46,094 nt of DNA from an uncultured Bacilli bacterium (GTDB lineage: Bacteria > Bacillota_I > Bacilli_A > RF39 > UBA660). The stretch is from NCBI GenBank assembly GCA_910587725.1, contig CAJUNG010000008.1, positions 1 to 46,094 of the forward strand. The letters run 5' to 3'. This document shows, piece by piece, positions 1-8,689 of this stretch. A program made the position numbers and the translations under genes. The notes beneath the pieces are model-generated. The model was not told the DNA's origin and made no database searches. It saw nothing but the letters and a program-made list of their open reading frames with translations. The stretch's first letter is position 1, and every line of letters starts with the position of its first letter.

Positions 1-311
1 ATAATAAATATTTGCAATAATTTCCAATTTTCTACAAAAAAGTTGCATTTTTTTCAATTTTTTTATAATAAAAATATTGAATTTGGTTTAAAAGTCTTTA
101 TTTATGAGCAGGCGCATAAAATTTTGAACTTAATTTACTACCAATTTACTACTTTTGAAAGCAAAAATATCGTAAACTACTAAAAATAAAGGTTTTAAAG
201 GCATTTAAGAACATATGAAAATATACTCACGAAAATACAATATTTTTAACAAATAAAAAATGTTAAGTATCCAACTTTGGATTCTCAACATTTTATCACA
301 TCATTCACTTT
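1..311. other. Non-coding left end with repeated spacer
   Basis: No gene is visible. Bases 1-58 nearly match 1332-1390 and 2479-2537, which lie in the spacers downstream of the next two genes, so another unit of this tandem repeat may lie to the left. Bases 59-246 are not shared with those spacers. Bases 204-246 have a diverged copy at 25255-25297. A terminator hairpin for the gene on the right sits at about 257-294. Confidence 0.6.
257..294 (-). terminator. Terminator of first PDDEXK gene
   Basis: A near-perfect stem of about 16 pairs joins AAAATGTTAAGTATCC (257-272) to GGATTCTCAACATTTT (279-294), followed on the minus strand by T-rich sequence. The same hairpin recurs with changed loop bases after the next two genes, near 1404-1441 and 2551-2590. 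Confidence 0.7.
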
Positions 312-1250
312 CTATTCTTCAACATTACTTTTTATTATTTTTTGTACCTCTTCTTCAGTTAAATTACAAAACTTAGTAATCTCTTCGATTTTCATTCCGT
401 GATTATGCATCGTTAGAATTATTTTTTTACGTTCACTATTTTGACCCTCTTCTCTTCCTTCAGTGCGTCCTTCCTCACGTCCACGTTCTAAATATTCCTG
501 ATTTTCACATCGTTTAAATGTCGCTTGTCCTTCTTCACTGTTGTACCAATCAACAAGTGCATCATATACAAAAAAGTTCTCTACCTTTTTTGCTAAACTC
601 ATATAATCTTCATCCCCTTCAACTAATTCTCTTAATTCATCTAATGTCGTACAGGAAAGTACCTTCATCAACATCAAGACTTCTCTATCTCTAGGATTAT
701 TATAATCTAACTGGTCTTGATTTGCAACGATAAAATAATACCCTAAATAAATATCCGTTACTTCTTCTCCAAACTGGTCTCTAATTTTACATTCTCGAAC
801 AGGGGCTTCTGGATGCGTCTTAAATGTATTGGTTTTATCAATATTGATTTCTATCGTTTTTGCTGTTTCCTGGGTTCCTTCTAAAGTCTCTGTTAAAATC
901 AAAGAAAACGCGTATCTTGCATTCTTCTCCCTTTGGACTCTACTAGGAAATTGATTAATTTCTACAATAATGTTTCCCTGTTGGTGGTCAAGGGTTGTTA
1001 ATATGTCAGTTCGTTTTACTTTTTCTTTATGTTTTAAGTTCGGTAACTCTACACTTTTCACACTTGCTCTTCTTAGTTCCTCTTTCGTATAATGTGTAGT
1101 AGACGATAAAAAACGGACCAACACATTTCTGGATTCTTTTGCCGTAAATATTGCTTTAATTGCTGCATCATTCCATAAATTAATTGGTGTTTTTCCCGTT
1201 ACCTTCCCTAATATTCGGTAATCTTTTACTTCTTCTTTCGTATCTATCAT
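312..1250 (-). CDS. PD-(D/E)XK nuclease family transposase/Rpn-like protein, copy 1
   Basis: Likely a DNA endonuclease of the Rpn/PDDEXK_2 family (often annotated 'nuclease family transposase'). The catalytic core is visible as D82 in a KRTD-ILTTL context and E97-I-N99 in IIVEINQ, separated by a turn, as in D-x(n)-E-x-N/Q nucleases. Residues about 255-275 are an Arg/Glu/Gly repeat linker (GREEGRTEGREEG). The last about 40 residues form a separate small helical tail resembling a helix-turn-helix. The start is fixed by AGGAGG seven bases upstream of ATG. The first about 261 residues are identical to the next gene downstream, while the tail differs. Family members are linked to recombination and, in E. 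coli Rpn proteins, to phage defence; which role applies here is not shown. Confidence 0.8.
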   Translation of the reverse strand: MIDTKEEVKDYRILGKVTGKTPINLWNDAAIKAIFTAKESRNVLVRFLSSTTHYTKEELRRASVKSVELPNLKHKEKVKRTDILTTLDHQQGNIIVEINQFPSRVQREKNARYAFSLILTETLEGTQETAKTIEINIDKTNTFKTHPEAPVRECKIRDQFGEEVTDIYLGYYFIVANQDQLDYNNPRDREVLMLMKVLSCTTLDELRELVEGDEDYMSLAKKVENFFVYDALVDWYNSEEGQATFKRCENQEYLERGREEGRTEGREEGQNSERKKIILTMHNHGMKIEEITKFCNLTEEEVQKIIKSNVEE

Positions 1251-1403
1251 GAAATACCTCCTGGATAATTATTATTTTGAGAATTCTCTTCCCCTTAACC
1301 CGCGGAAATTAAATAGAAAAAGTATCCTCTATAATAAATATTTGCAAAAATTTCCAATTTTCTACAAAAAAGTTGCATTTTTTTTAGATTTTTTGACAAA
1401 TAA

Positions 1404-1441
1404 AAAATGTTAAGTATCCAGTTTCGGATTCTCAACATTTT
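1404..1441 (-). terminator. Terminator of second PDDEXK gene
   Basis: This is the same hairpin as at 257-294 (AAATGTTAAGTATCC pairing with GGATTCTCAACATTT). It lies between the end of copy 2 and the promoter region of copy 1. Confidence 0.65.
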
Positions 1442-1458
1442 ATCACATCATTCACTTT

Positions 1459-2397
1459 CTATTCTTCAACATTATTTTCTATTATTTTTTGTACTTCCTT
1501 TTCAGTTAAATTACAAATCTTAGCAATCTCTAAGGGTTCAATTCCATGATTATGCATCGATTGAACAATCTGGACCTCTTTCATTTTGCTTCCTGTAATA
1601 CATCCTTCTTCTCGTCCCTCTTCGCGTCCACGTTCTAAATACTCTTGATTTTCACATCGTTTAAATGTCGCTTGGCCTTCTTCACTGTTGTACCAATCAA
1701 CAAGTGCATCATATACAAAAAAGTTCTCTACCTTTTTTGCTAAACTCATATAATCTTCATCCCCTTCAACTAATTCTCTTAATTCATCTAATGTCGTACA
1801 GGAAAGTACCTTCATCAACATCAAGACTTCTCTATCTCTAGGATTATTATAATCTAACTGGTCTTGATTTGCAACGATAAAATAATACCCTAAATAAATA
1901 TCCGTTACTTCTTCTCCAAACTGGTCTCTAATTTTACATTCTCGAACAGGGGCTTCTGGATGCGTCTTAAATGTATTGGTTTTATCAATATTGATTTCTA
2001 TCGTTTTTGCTGTTTCCTGGGTTCCTTCTAAAGTCTCTGTTAAAATCAAAGAAAACGCGTATCTTGCATTCTTCTCCCTTTGGACTCTACTAGGAAATTG
2101 ATTAATTTCTACAATAATGTTTCCCTGTTGGTGGTCAAGGGTTGTTAATATGTCAGTTCGTTTTACTTTTTCTTTATGTTTTAAGTTCGGTAACTCTACA
2201 CTTTTCACACTTGCTCTTCTTAGTTCCTCTTTCGTATAATGTGTAGTAGACGATAAAAAACGGACCAACACATTTCTGGATTCTTTTGCCGTAAATATTG
2301 CTTTAATTGCTGCATCATTCCATAAATTAATTGGTGTTTTTCCCGTTACCTTCCCTAATATTCGGTAATCTTTTACTTCTTCTTTTGTATCTATCAT
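1459..2397 (-). CDS. PD-(D/E)XK nuclease family transposase/Rpn-like protein, copy 2
   Basis: This is a tandem paralogue of the gene at 312-1250, with the same length (312 aa), nuclease core (D82, E97, N99) and AGGAGG start site. It is identical up to the Arg/Glu/Gly linker near residue 261. After that the tail differs (GCITGSK then MKEVQIVQ in place of GQNSERKK), and similarity returns in the last about 30 residues. An in-frame ATG at 1584 has an AGGAAG site just upstream and would give a 41-aa C-terminal product. In characterised Rpn systems such a product acts as an intragenic antitoxin; here that is inference only. Period between the two genes is 1147 bp. Confidence 0.8.
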   Translation of the reverse strand: MIDTKEEVKDYRILGKVTGKTPINLWNDAAIKAIFTAKESRNVLVRFLSSTTHYTKEELRRASVKSVELPNLKHKEKVKRTDILTTLDHQQGNIIVEINQFPSRVQREKNARYAFSLILTETLEGTQETAKTIEINIDKTNTFKTHPEAPVRECKIRDQFGEEVTDIYLGYYFIVANQDQLDYNNPRDREVLMLMKVLSCTTLDELRELVEGDEDYMSLAKKVENFFVYDALVDWYNSEEGQATFKRCENQEYLERGREEGREEGCITGSKMKEVQIVQSMHNHGIEPLEIAKICNLTEKEVQKIIENNVEE

Positions 2398-2550
2398 GAA
2401 ATACCTCCTGCATAATAATTATATTGGGAATTCTCTTCTCCTTAACCCGCGGAAATTAAATAGAAAAAGTATCCTCTATAATAAATATTTGCAAAAATTT
2501 CCAATTTTCTACAAAAAAGTTGCATTTTTTTTAGATTTTTTGACAAATAA

Positions 2551-2590
2551 AAAATGTTAAGTATCCGATTTAAGATTCTTAACATTTTTT
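2551..2590 (-). terminator. Terminator of surface protein gene
   Basis: Stem AAAATGTTAAGTATC paired with GATTCTTAACATTTT, then T-rich sequence on the minus strand. It is the third member of the repeated hairpin family at this end of the window. Confidence 0.65.
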
Positions 2591-2594
2591 ATTT

Positions 2595-4400
2595 TTAAGG
2601 ACAAAGAACAAGTCGGAAAGAACAATACAAATTTCCTCCAGTAAAGGCCCCCATTGCAAAAATTCCAGCAGTAGTCCCCTCACCAGAGAGTCCACCACGC
2701 GCAAACCAAGGAGAAGTCAAATGGATAAAATATGCCATATCGTTATACCAACTTGTAATAGGAGGCAGTTGATTTTCAGGAACTTTTATTCTCTGATATG
2801 GCCCCATTTCCTTAGTAGCGTCTCCCAATAATCCACTATCATAATTGGCAAATAATGCTTCTCGATAATTAGCATAATATTTATCATAATATTTTTCCCA
2901 CCTACTATCCGTAAAGAAACCATTATAGAGATTGTTTAGACCACTACTTCCTCCTACAACATTCGCCTTTACATTGTATCCCATGACATATTCCCAGGTA
3001 CCACCGCTCGTATCATAAATTCCGCTAATATTTCCAGTCGTACTTGCGGTATACCCAATTTCTGTATTATAGAGTCGTGTAACATCAGAAGTCGTTCCAA
3101 TTAAATTTCCTGGCATGCTAATTCCCCCATTACCTCCAACTGTAGGTTCTTCTACACTTGCATATCCTGTTTTATAAGAACTATTATTATTTACTCTTAC
3201 ACTTGTCATACTTCCATATTTGGAATGCTGTAAGTAGGCAACAGCTCCCCATTCTGTATTTTTCATCATATGACTTTCGTCTTCTCTTAAATAATCGTAA
3301 CTTACCTTAAAGGCATTTCCTATAGTAATGTTTCTCCAACTATAAACATCTGGTTTTATTTGAAGTTTTGTACTATCATTTGAATTTACTTCAGCTTCTG
3401 TCACTGTAGTCGCTCCCTTATAACCTGATTCAAACTTTCCTACCCAGAAGCCATTTGAATTAAATGAGGTAAATGCCGGATGCGTTAACCACTCATTCTT
3501 TTTTGCTCCATTTGAGGCTTGTGTATTTTTATTTTCAAATTCTACTTTAATTTCTTGTTCACGAGGTTCTATTGCCGTTAAACCTGTATACACGGTATCA
3601 TTGAATATTTGATACCTGAATCTTGGTATCCATACAAAGTATGACTCTATATTTTCTTCAGGGATTATTTCGTACTCCCTATAAGTTTTCGTTTTATCTA
3701 AAAGAACAACGGCATTCGCCCATAGTTTTTCTTCATAGCTATACCATTCCTCATAAATATTCGCTTTTTGTACAGTCCCATCATCTTGAATCGTTACAGG
3801 AACTAGATTTTCTGAAAGGATTGGGTCACATCCATTTAACAAGGTTTCTCTATAAGTCATTTCTTCTGTCTGTGACATTCTTAAACTTAACTTAAACCTC
3901 ATACTTTTTCCTTGAATTAATGATTCCTCTTCGAGAGTATCTCTTATCCATAAGCGAAGTTCATATTCAATCGTTTCATTTCCTAAAATAATGCCTTCAT
4001 CAATGACGTTGTCCACAATATTTGATACAAAATCAATTGTCGTTTCTTTATTTTTAGTTAATCCATACTTTACATCTTCACGAGCAAGAGGTTGTCCCAC
4101 AGTAATTTCTTCTAGTTTCAAAACATATGCCGTATCCATACTTGTTTTATTCGTAATTCTAAAGGTAAACGCTTCTTGTATCATTCCTACTTCATCATAC
4201 ATTGGTAAAGCATTTTCAATATATAAATTATTCTCATCCTCATCTAAAACTAAATCTAGATTTCCGGCATTTACTACTTGTTGTTTACTTCCAAAAATTG
4301 TGAGATTGATAAATGCAAAAGAAACACCGAAAAACAACATAAAAATCCCGAGGAAAAACACCCCTATTTTAACAAATTTATTTAAGTCCCTCTTTTCCAT
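2595..4400 (-). CDS. Anchored surface protein, TasA/camelysin-like N-terminus and FGE/C-type-lectin-like C-terminus
   Basis: The protein has 601 aa from ATG 4400, chosen over ATG 4430 because GAGGAG precedes it by seven bases. Residues about 10-35 are one hydrophobic segment (signal peptide or anchor). Residues about 40-190 start with NAGNLDLVLDEDEN, the pattern of SipW-dependent TasA/camelysin proteins, and look like an extracellular beta domain. From about residue 250 (YFVWIPRFRYQIF) to the end, motifs such as FWVGKFE, NTEWGAVAYLQHSKYG and GGTWEYVMG indicate a formylglycine-generating-enzyme or C-type lectin fold. The C-terminus WFARGG...AGIFAM...SFRLVL is the pattern seen in ligand-binding variable proteins of that fold. 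No cysteine pair typical of active FGE is obvious, so binding is likelier than catalysis. Ligand unknown. Confidence 0.65.
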   Translation of the reverse strand: MEKRDLNKFVKIGVFFLGIFMLFFGVSFAFINLTIFGSKQQVVNAGNLDLVLDEDENNLYIENALPMYDEVGMIQEAFTFRITNKTSMDTAYVLKLEEITVGQPLAREDVKYGLTKNKETTIDFVSNIVDNVIDEGIILGNETIEYELRLWIRDTLEEESLIQGKSMRFKLSLRMSQTEEMTYRETLLNGCDPILSENLVPVTIQDDGTVQKANIYEEWYSYEEKLWANAVVLLDKTKTYREYEIIPEENIESYFVWIPRFRYQIFNDTVYTGLTAIEPREQEIKVEFENKNTQASNGAKKNEWLTHPAFTSFNSNGFWVGKFESGYKGATTVTEAEVNSNDSTKLQIKPDVYSWRNITIGNAFKVSYDYLREDESHMMKNTEWGAVAYLQHSKYGSMTSVRVNNNSSYKTGYASVEEPTVGGNGGISMPGNLIGTTSDVTRLYNTEIGYTASTTGNISGIYDTSGGTWEYVMGYNVKANVVGGSSGLNNLYNGFFTDSRWEKYYDKYYANYREALFANYDSGLLGDATKEMGPYQRIKVPENQLPPITSWYNDMAYFIHLTSPWFARGGLSGEGTTAGIFAMGAFTGGNLYCSFRLVLCP

Positions 4401-4573
4401 CTCTCTACTCCTCTTTATCATTCTATCCATAATTTCTATCTAGATTTGTTAAAGTTTGGCAAGCCTTTCTACTCTCTAATATTATACTAGTATTAGTTTA
4501 ACATAGATAGAATTATTCTTCAATAAAAATGAAGCAACTCCCGCCCTTTGGGATAAAGTCTAAGTTCAAGCAA

Positions 4574-4613
4574 AAAAATACTGAAGAATCTTTTCCTATT
4601 CATCAGTATTTTC
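4574..4613 (-). terminator. Terminator downstream of GT2 gene
   Basis: Stem AAAATACTGA (4575-4584) pairs with TCAGTATTTT (4603-4612), with a T-run on the minus strand. It ends the polysaccharide gene set on its left side. Confidence 0.75.
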
Positions 4614-4623
4614 TTTTTTCCAC

Positions 4624-5559
4624 TTATTTTAAATCTTTTTCCGTTTCTTTCACAATATAAATTGGGCGATTTTTTACTTCTAAGTAGAGCTTTGCTAAAT
4701 ATTCACCGATTACTCCAGTTGCAAATAATTGAATTCCGCTTAAAAAGAAAATAATACACACAAGAGATGGCCATCCACTTACTGGGTCCCCACAGATTAG
4801 TGTTCTTACAACAATAAAGATAATCATAAGAAATGAAGCAAAGCAAAGAATAATTCCTGCAAGAGCCGATACAATCAGGGGTGCTGTTGAAAAGGCAACG
4901 ATTCCATCAATTGCATACTTAAATAACTTCCAGAAGTTCCAGGTCGTTGTTCCTGCTACTCTTTCTTTATTCTCAAATTCTAACCATTTCGTCTTAAAAC
5001 CAACAAACGAGAATAATCCTTTTGAATAACGATTGTATTCTCTCATCGAGATAATGGCATCAACGACTTCCCTTTTCATCAATCGGAAATCTCTTGCTCC
5101 ATCAACCATTTCTGTTTTAGAAATATGGGCGATAATTTTATAAAACCATTTAGTGAACGTTTTCCTTAAAAACGAATATCCATTTCTAGATTTACTTTTT
5201 GCTGCACAAATATCATAATCCTCTTCCTCTAAAGCATGATACATCTCAATTAATAATTCTGGTGGGTCTTGTAAATCCGCATCCATCGTTGTAATATAGT
5301 CCCCACTTGCAGCATCTAATCCGGCAAGCATAGCAGCTTCCTTTCCGAAATTTCTAGAAAATGAAATATATCTTACTTTCTTATCTTGCTTAGCAAGCTC
5401 TCTTAATAATTCTAATGTTTTGTCCCTGCTTCCATCATTGACAAAGATATACTCAACTTCCACTTTCATATTACTTACGATTTTTTCTACTTCTTGGTAA
5501 AAGAAAGGAAGTGCTTCCTCCTCATTGTAACATGGTACGACAATGGATATTTTTTTCAT
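4624..5559 (-). CDS. Membrane GT2 glycosyltransferase, GtrB/DPM1-like (polyprenyl-phosphate sugar synthase)
   Basis: This enzyme probably moves a sugar from a nucleotide donor to undecaprenyl phosphate on the cytoplasmic face of the membrane. The GT2 fold begins at residue 4 (ISIVVPCYNEE). The metal-binding DAD (93-95) is followed by LQDPP, typical of the DPM1/GtrB branch. Two transmembrane helices at about 229-255 and 265-290 fit GtrB-like proteins. At 311 aa it is full length. GGAG lies upstream of ATG 5559. It follows the Alg13-like gene by 17 bases, so it is the last gene of the 7668-4624 set. The sugar cannot be read from sequence. Confidence 0.85.
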   Translation of the reverse strand: MKKISIVVPCYNEEEALPFFYQEVEKIVSNMKVEVEYIFVNDGSRDKTLELLRELAKQDKKVRYISFSRNFGKEAAMLAGLDAASGDYITTMDADLQDPPELLIEMYHALEEEDYDICAAKSKSRNGYSFLRKTFTKWFYKIIAHISKTEMVDGARDFRLMKREVVDAIISMREYNRYSKGLFSFVGFKTKWLEFENKERVAGTTTWNFWKLFKYAIDGIVAFSTAPLIVSALAGIILCFASFLMIIFIVVRTLICGDPVSGWPSLVCIIFFLSGIQLFATGVIGEYLAKLYLEVKNRPIYIVKETEKDLK

Positions 5560-5576
5560 TTTATTGCTCCTTACTA

Positions 5577-6056
5577 CTAATTTTTCTCAATAAAGTCTTC
5601 AATTAATTTTATCATATTTTGGGTATTACTTTGATATTCTTTAGGATGAAAATTTTTCGCCTTCTGATAAGATTCTTCGAAAGACGTTTCATCTTGAAAG
5701 GATAAGATATATCCTCTTTTTACAAATTCTTCAGTAATTTCTAATTGATGGTCATTATGTTGTTCCCTATATTTTGCAAGGCGGGGCATGACCAGAACTT
5801 TCTTATGATTTTTTAATCCGGTTAAAATACTACCTACCCCACCATGGGTAATTAACAAATGACAAGTTTTAATATATTCGGTAAACTCCTCTTCTTTGAT
5901 ATAATCTATGATTTTCATCTTATTCGATAGATATTTCGTATGTCCTGCTTGCACAATCACTTCTTCCTGAATGATACCTTTTTCGATTTCTTTTTCTAGC
6001 AAATCTAATAATCTAGTAAAGGGTTTATCTTGAGTTCCTAAGGATACAAAAATCAA
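5577..6056 (-). CDS. Alg13/EpsF/PssE-like glycosyltransferase subunit (GT28 C-terminal domain)
   Basis: This is the catalytic, nucleotide-sugar-binding half of a split GT28 enzyme. Family members open with I-F-V-x-L-G-T-Q-D, seen here directly after a TTG codon at 6056. A longer in-frame ATG at 6110 exists, but its extra residues are not conserved in type and overlap the upstream gene. The TTG has GGGGGGTGG upstream and overlaps the TGA stop of the Alg14-like gene (TTGA), implying translational coupling. From TTG the protein is 159 aa, the usual size. The HGG motif in LLITHGGVGSILTGL is the donor-binding signature. It should act only in complex with the membrane-bound Alg14-like partner. Confidence 0.8.
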   Translation of the reverse strand: MIFVSLGTQDKPFTRLLDLLEKEIEKGIIQEEVIVQAGHTKYLSNKMKIIDYIKEEEFTEYIKTCHLLITHGGVGSILTGLKNHKKVLVMPRLAKYREQHNDHQLEITEEFVKRGYILSFQDETSFEESYQKAKNFHPKEYQSNTQNMIKLIEDFIEKN

Positions 6057-6523
6057 AAAATCCACCCCCCGTATGTTGCTTTCGGATAAACTTTTAACAT
6101 ACTTTCCCACTGTACAATAAACAAATCCGCGAAGTGATAGATGAGTCGACCGGTTGCGGTTTTACTTTTTCGATTGGCAAACGTTTCAATATAAATAATT
6201 TTACTTCCTAAGATTTTTCCAATACAACACATTGGTCCTGCAGTATGTACACCAGTTGTGATAATATATTTAGGTCGAAAGCGAAGATAATAAAAAAGAG
6301 ACAAAAAGCAATTGGCAAGTAATTTAAAAGGATACGTGAGAGGATAATCCTTTGTTCCATAGATTAGAAACCGAATTCTATTTCCATATTTTTCTTTTAG
6401 TGCTAAGTTATTCTTGGTTTTTTCGGTAATGATTTGAAAGTCATATGATGAAAACATTGCTTTTAACTGCATGAGTTCTGTCAAATGACCACCACAGCTT
6501 GAAATGAATAATACTTTTTTCAT
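6053..6523 (-). CDS. Alg14/PssD-like glycosyltransferase membrane subunit
   Basis: This 156-aa protein is the N-terminal half of a split GT28 enzyme. It opens with VLFISSCGGHLTEL, the Alg14/PssD signature, and has a hydrophobic segment around residues 65-85 suited to membrane association. It recruits the Alg13-like subunit encoded immediately downstream, whose TTG start overlaps this stop codon. In polysaccharide pathways such pairs add the second sugar to a lipid-linked primer (known for Alg13/14 and streptococcal CpsF/CpsG-type pairs). The upstream GT4 gene ends 8 bases before it. Confidence 0.8.
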   Translation of the reverse strand: MKKVLFISSCGGHLTELMQLKAMFSSYDFQIITEKTKNNLALKEKYGNRIRFLIYGTKDYPLTYPFKLLANCFLSLFYYLRFRPKYIITTGVHTAGPMCCIGKILGSKIIYIETFANRKSKTATGRLIYHFADLFIVQWESMLKVYPKATYGGWIF

Positions 6524-6531
6524 AGCTCCTC

Positions 6532-7668
6532 CTATTTTAATAACTTAAACCATTGTTCTTTGACATTTTCTTTAGTATAATTCTTGCTCATCATTCTAGC
6601 GTTATCTCCTAAAGTTCTTCGCAGTTTAAAGTCCTCCATTACCGTAATGATTTTATCCTTCATTTTTACTGTATTTCTATCTCGAATTAAAAAGCCATTT
6701 TCTCCATCTTTAATTAAATCACAAGCCCCTTCTGCAGAGGAAAAAGCAATACAAGGAACACCATAACTCATCGCTTCGATTAGTACGATTCCGAAGGACT
6801 CTGTAAAACTTGTCATTACATATAGACTTGCTTTTTCTAATAATTTATTGATTTCCTTTCGTTTTAGGAATCCATGAACAGTAATTATATTTTCTAATTT
6901 TTTCTCATAAATTTTATCCACAATCATATTTTTTTGGGCACCATCTCCAACAAGGTCTAAACGCAAATTGGGATTTTCTTCATAAGCCATAGCAAATGTA
7001 TCGATTAAATCAGGGAATCCCTTTTCTCTTGAAAATCTTCCTACCGAAATTAATCGGGTTTCTGTTAACGGAGAAATATTTTTGGGGATTTCCTCTAATA
7101 TGTTCGGAATATAAGAACAATGACATTTATATCTCGTTTTTTTCATTGCTTTTTTATAATAGTTTCTTAAAGAATCGGATACAAGGACTAATTCGTCAAT
7201 GTTTTTACAAGATTTGACAATTTTTTTCGCATATTCTTCATTTCCATGATGATGATTATGTTCCCAGGCTACTTTTTTACATCTTTTTGGAGCGTGTCTA
7301 GATACCCATAAGTGGAATAAATCCCGCGTGGATATCACAATATCGGCATCTGTTCTTTTGATTGCTCTAATCGTCCGTCTTCTTCTTAGTAACAAGCAAT
7401 AAACACTTTTGATACTTTCTTTTACAAGAGAAAATATTTTTTTATTTTTCAGAGCGCTCTTCCACTCTTCCTTATTTGGCTTTACTTCTTCAATTAAATA
7501 TTTAATCTTTACTTTTTTATTTATCGTAAACGCTGGTTCATCTAAAACGCGGTAGGTGGATAATATTTCTACATCATATTTTTCTACTAATATATTGGCA
7601 AGAGATGCAATACATCGTTCAATTCCACCATAACCCAAGTGTAAGGCAAAAATGCTAACCTTCTTCAT
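6532..7668 (-). CDS. GT4-family glycosyltransferase
   Basis: A retaining GT-B glycosyltransferase of 378 aa. The N-terminal acceptor domain begins with the G-G-I-E loop (ALHLGYGGIERC). The C-terminal donor domain starts near LISVGRFSREKG and contains the E-x7-E motif (ESFGIVLIEAMSYG). The start is ATG 7668 with AGGTGG upstream; a GTG three codons earlier lies inside that ribosome site and is unlikely. It is the first gene of the four-gene minus-strand set ending at 4624. Acceptor and donor are unknown. Confidence 0.85.
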   Translation of the reverse strand: MKKVSIFALHLGYGGIERCIASLANILVEKYDVEILSTYRVLDEPAFTINKKVKIKYLIEEVKPNKEEWKSALKNKKIFSLVKESIKSVYCLLLRRRRTIRAIKRTDADIVISTRDLFHLWVSRHAPKRCKKVAWEHNHHHGNEEYAKKIVKSCKNIDELVLVSDSLRNYYKKAMKKTRYKCHCSYIPNILEEIPKNISPLTETRLISVGRFSREKGFPDLIDTFAMAYEENPNLRLDLVGDGAQKNMIVDKIYEKKLENIITVHGFLKRKEINKLLEKASLYVMTSFTESFGIVLIEAMSYGVPCIAFSSAEGACDLIKDGENGFLIRDRNTVKMKDKIITVMEDFKLRRTLGDNARMMSKNYTKENVKEQWFKLLK

Positions 7669-7846
7669 GTTTACCACCTATCCTAACTTCATTATAGAGG
7701 ATTTCTCCTCATAATACAAGAGAAAATAAACGTAGATAGGAGTTCATTTTTCAAAAAAAGCAGATTTTTATCTTTTTTTTCAGAAACGCTTGCATTTTTT
7801 GTTAAAACTAATTATGATAATAAGGCATATTTAGGGAGGTTTTCGT

Positions 7847-8689
7847 ATGACAAAAGAAGAATTAATGAAAGATGGAGACTTTCAATTTGTTTGCCGCAGT
7901 TATGGTCTTGATGGTACTAGCTTTGATTTATACGGTGAGGTGATTGCCGTAAATTCACCAAAAGAGGATATTGTTGCTTTATTTAATCAGAATTATCAGC
8001 TTTTTGATGTTTGTCAATTAAACTTGTCTGATAAACATCATACGCGAGAAGAAGTGATTGAACAACAATGTAGGGAGTCATTACAAAAAAGTTCTAGTAC
8101 TTCTTATGGGGTATTACCATATCCTTTCCAGGAATTTAGTTTAAAAGAAATTATGAATTTATCAAGAAAAATTATTATTCACGAATTGAATCATGGATTA
8201 TCCTTTAACGTCCTTTTTAATCAATGTATTCAAGGTAGTAAATATGGAGAAACATATCAAGAAATATTACTCTACATTACATTTCTTGGAAATGAGATTC
8301 AGCATTACTTTTGTCAATACTATCGGGCGAAGTTGCTAGGATTTGATTTTCCTGATGTTTATTCCTATATTCATGGTGTAGTTGCTAATATTCATTTATG
8401 TGTTGATGATTATTGTCAAAAGAAAAATAAGCGTCCACCTGTTCATCAGGTATTAGCGTATCTTGGGCAATTTCACTTTCATGAATTTACGGATATTACC
8501 ATAGAAGGAATCATTTCATTGTTGATGAAGGAAAAAGGGTTTCGTGTTATACCATCCTCAGAGGATAGGGTAGAATCAACACAAGTAGAAGATAATGATA
8601 TTTCGACAATGATTTCTTATCTTTTGGGAATAGAGCAACAACTTAGTTCCGAAAAGATGCCTTCTCAAATAAAGAAAAGTTTATACTAA
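7847..8689 (+). CDS. Unrecognised 280-aa protein with HELNH motif
   Basis: I do not recognise this family. It stands alone on the plus strand between two minus-strand glycosyltransferase sets, with GGGAGG before ATG and a possible promoter near 7790-7820. There is no signal peptide or clear membrane helix. Residues about 131-135 read H-E-L-N-H inside a hydrophobic helix (KIIIHELNHGLSF), which matches the HExxH zinc-protease pattern; a later NEIQH (about residue 167) could supply the third ligand. Histidine and cysteine are frequent throughout. It might be a metalloprotein, but a chance HExxH match cannot be excluded. The last 50 residues look disordered. Confidence 0.7.
   Translation: MTKEELMKDGDFQFVCRSYGLDGTSFDLYGEVIAVNSPKEDIVALFNQNYQLFDVCQLNLSDKHHTREEVIEQQCRESLQKSSSTSYGVLPYPFQEFSLKEIMNLSRKIIIHELNHGLSFNVLFNQCIQGSKYGETYQEILLYITFLGNEIQHYFCQYYRAKLLGFDFPDVYSYIHGVVANIHLCVDDYCQKKNKRPPVHQVLAYLGQFHFHEFTDITIEGIISLLMKEKGFRVIPSSEDRVESTQVEDNDISTMISYLLGIEQQLSSEKMPSQIKKSLY

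Larger units (their letters stand above)
1261..2594. repeat. Tandem repeat of nuclease gene plus spacer (period 1147 bp)
   Basis: The spacers at 1251-1458 and 2398-2594 are almost identical, as are the coding regions downstream of them apart from the tails. The shared spacer contains CCGCGGAAATTAAATAGAAA, the ATAATAAATATTTGCA segment and the terminator hairpin. This is recent tandem duplication or repeated gene conversion. Confidence 0.75.

Noticed and set aside
2595..3100. Diversity-generating retroelement target
   Set aside because: The C-terminal plan fits, but no reverse transcriptase, template repeat or accessory gene is in the window.
3623..3895. Open frames on the opposite strand of the surface protein, polysaccharide and other genes
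   Set aside because: They are shadows of real genes, lack ribosome sites and show no family features.
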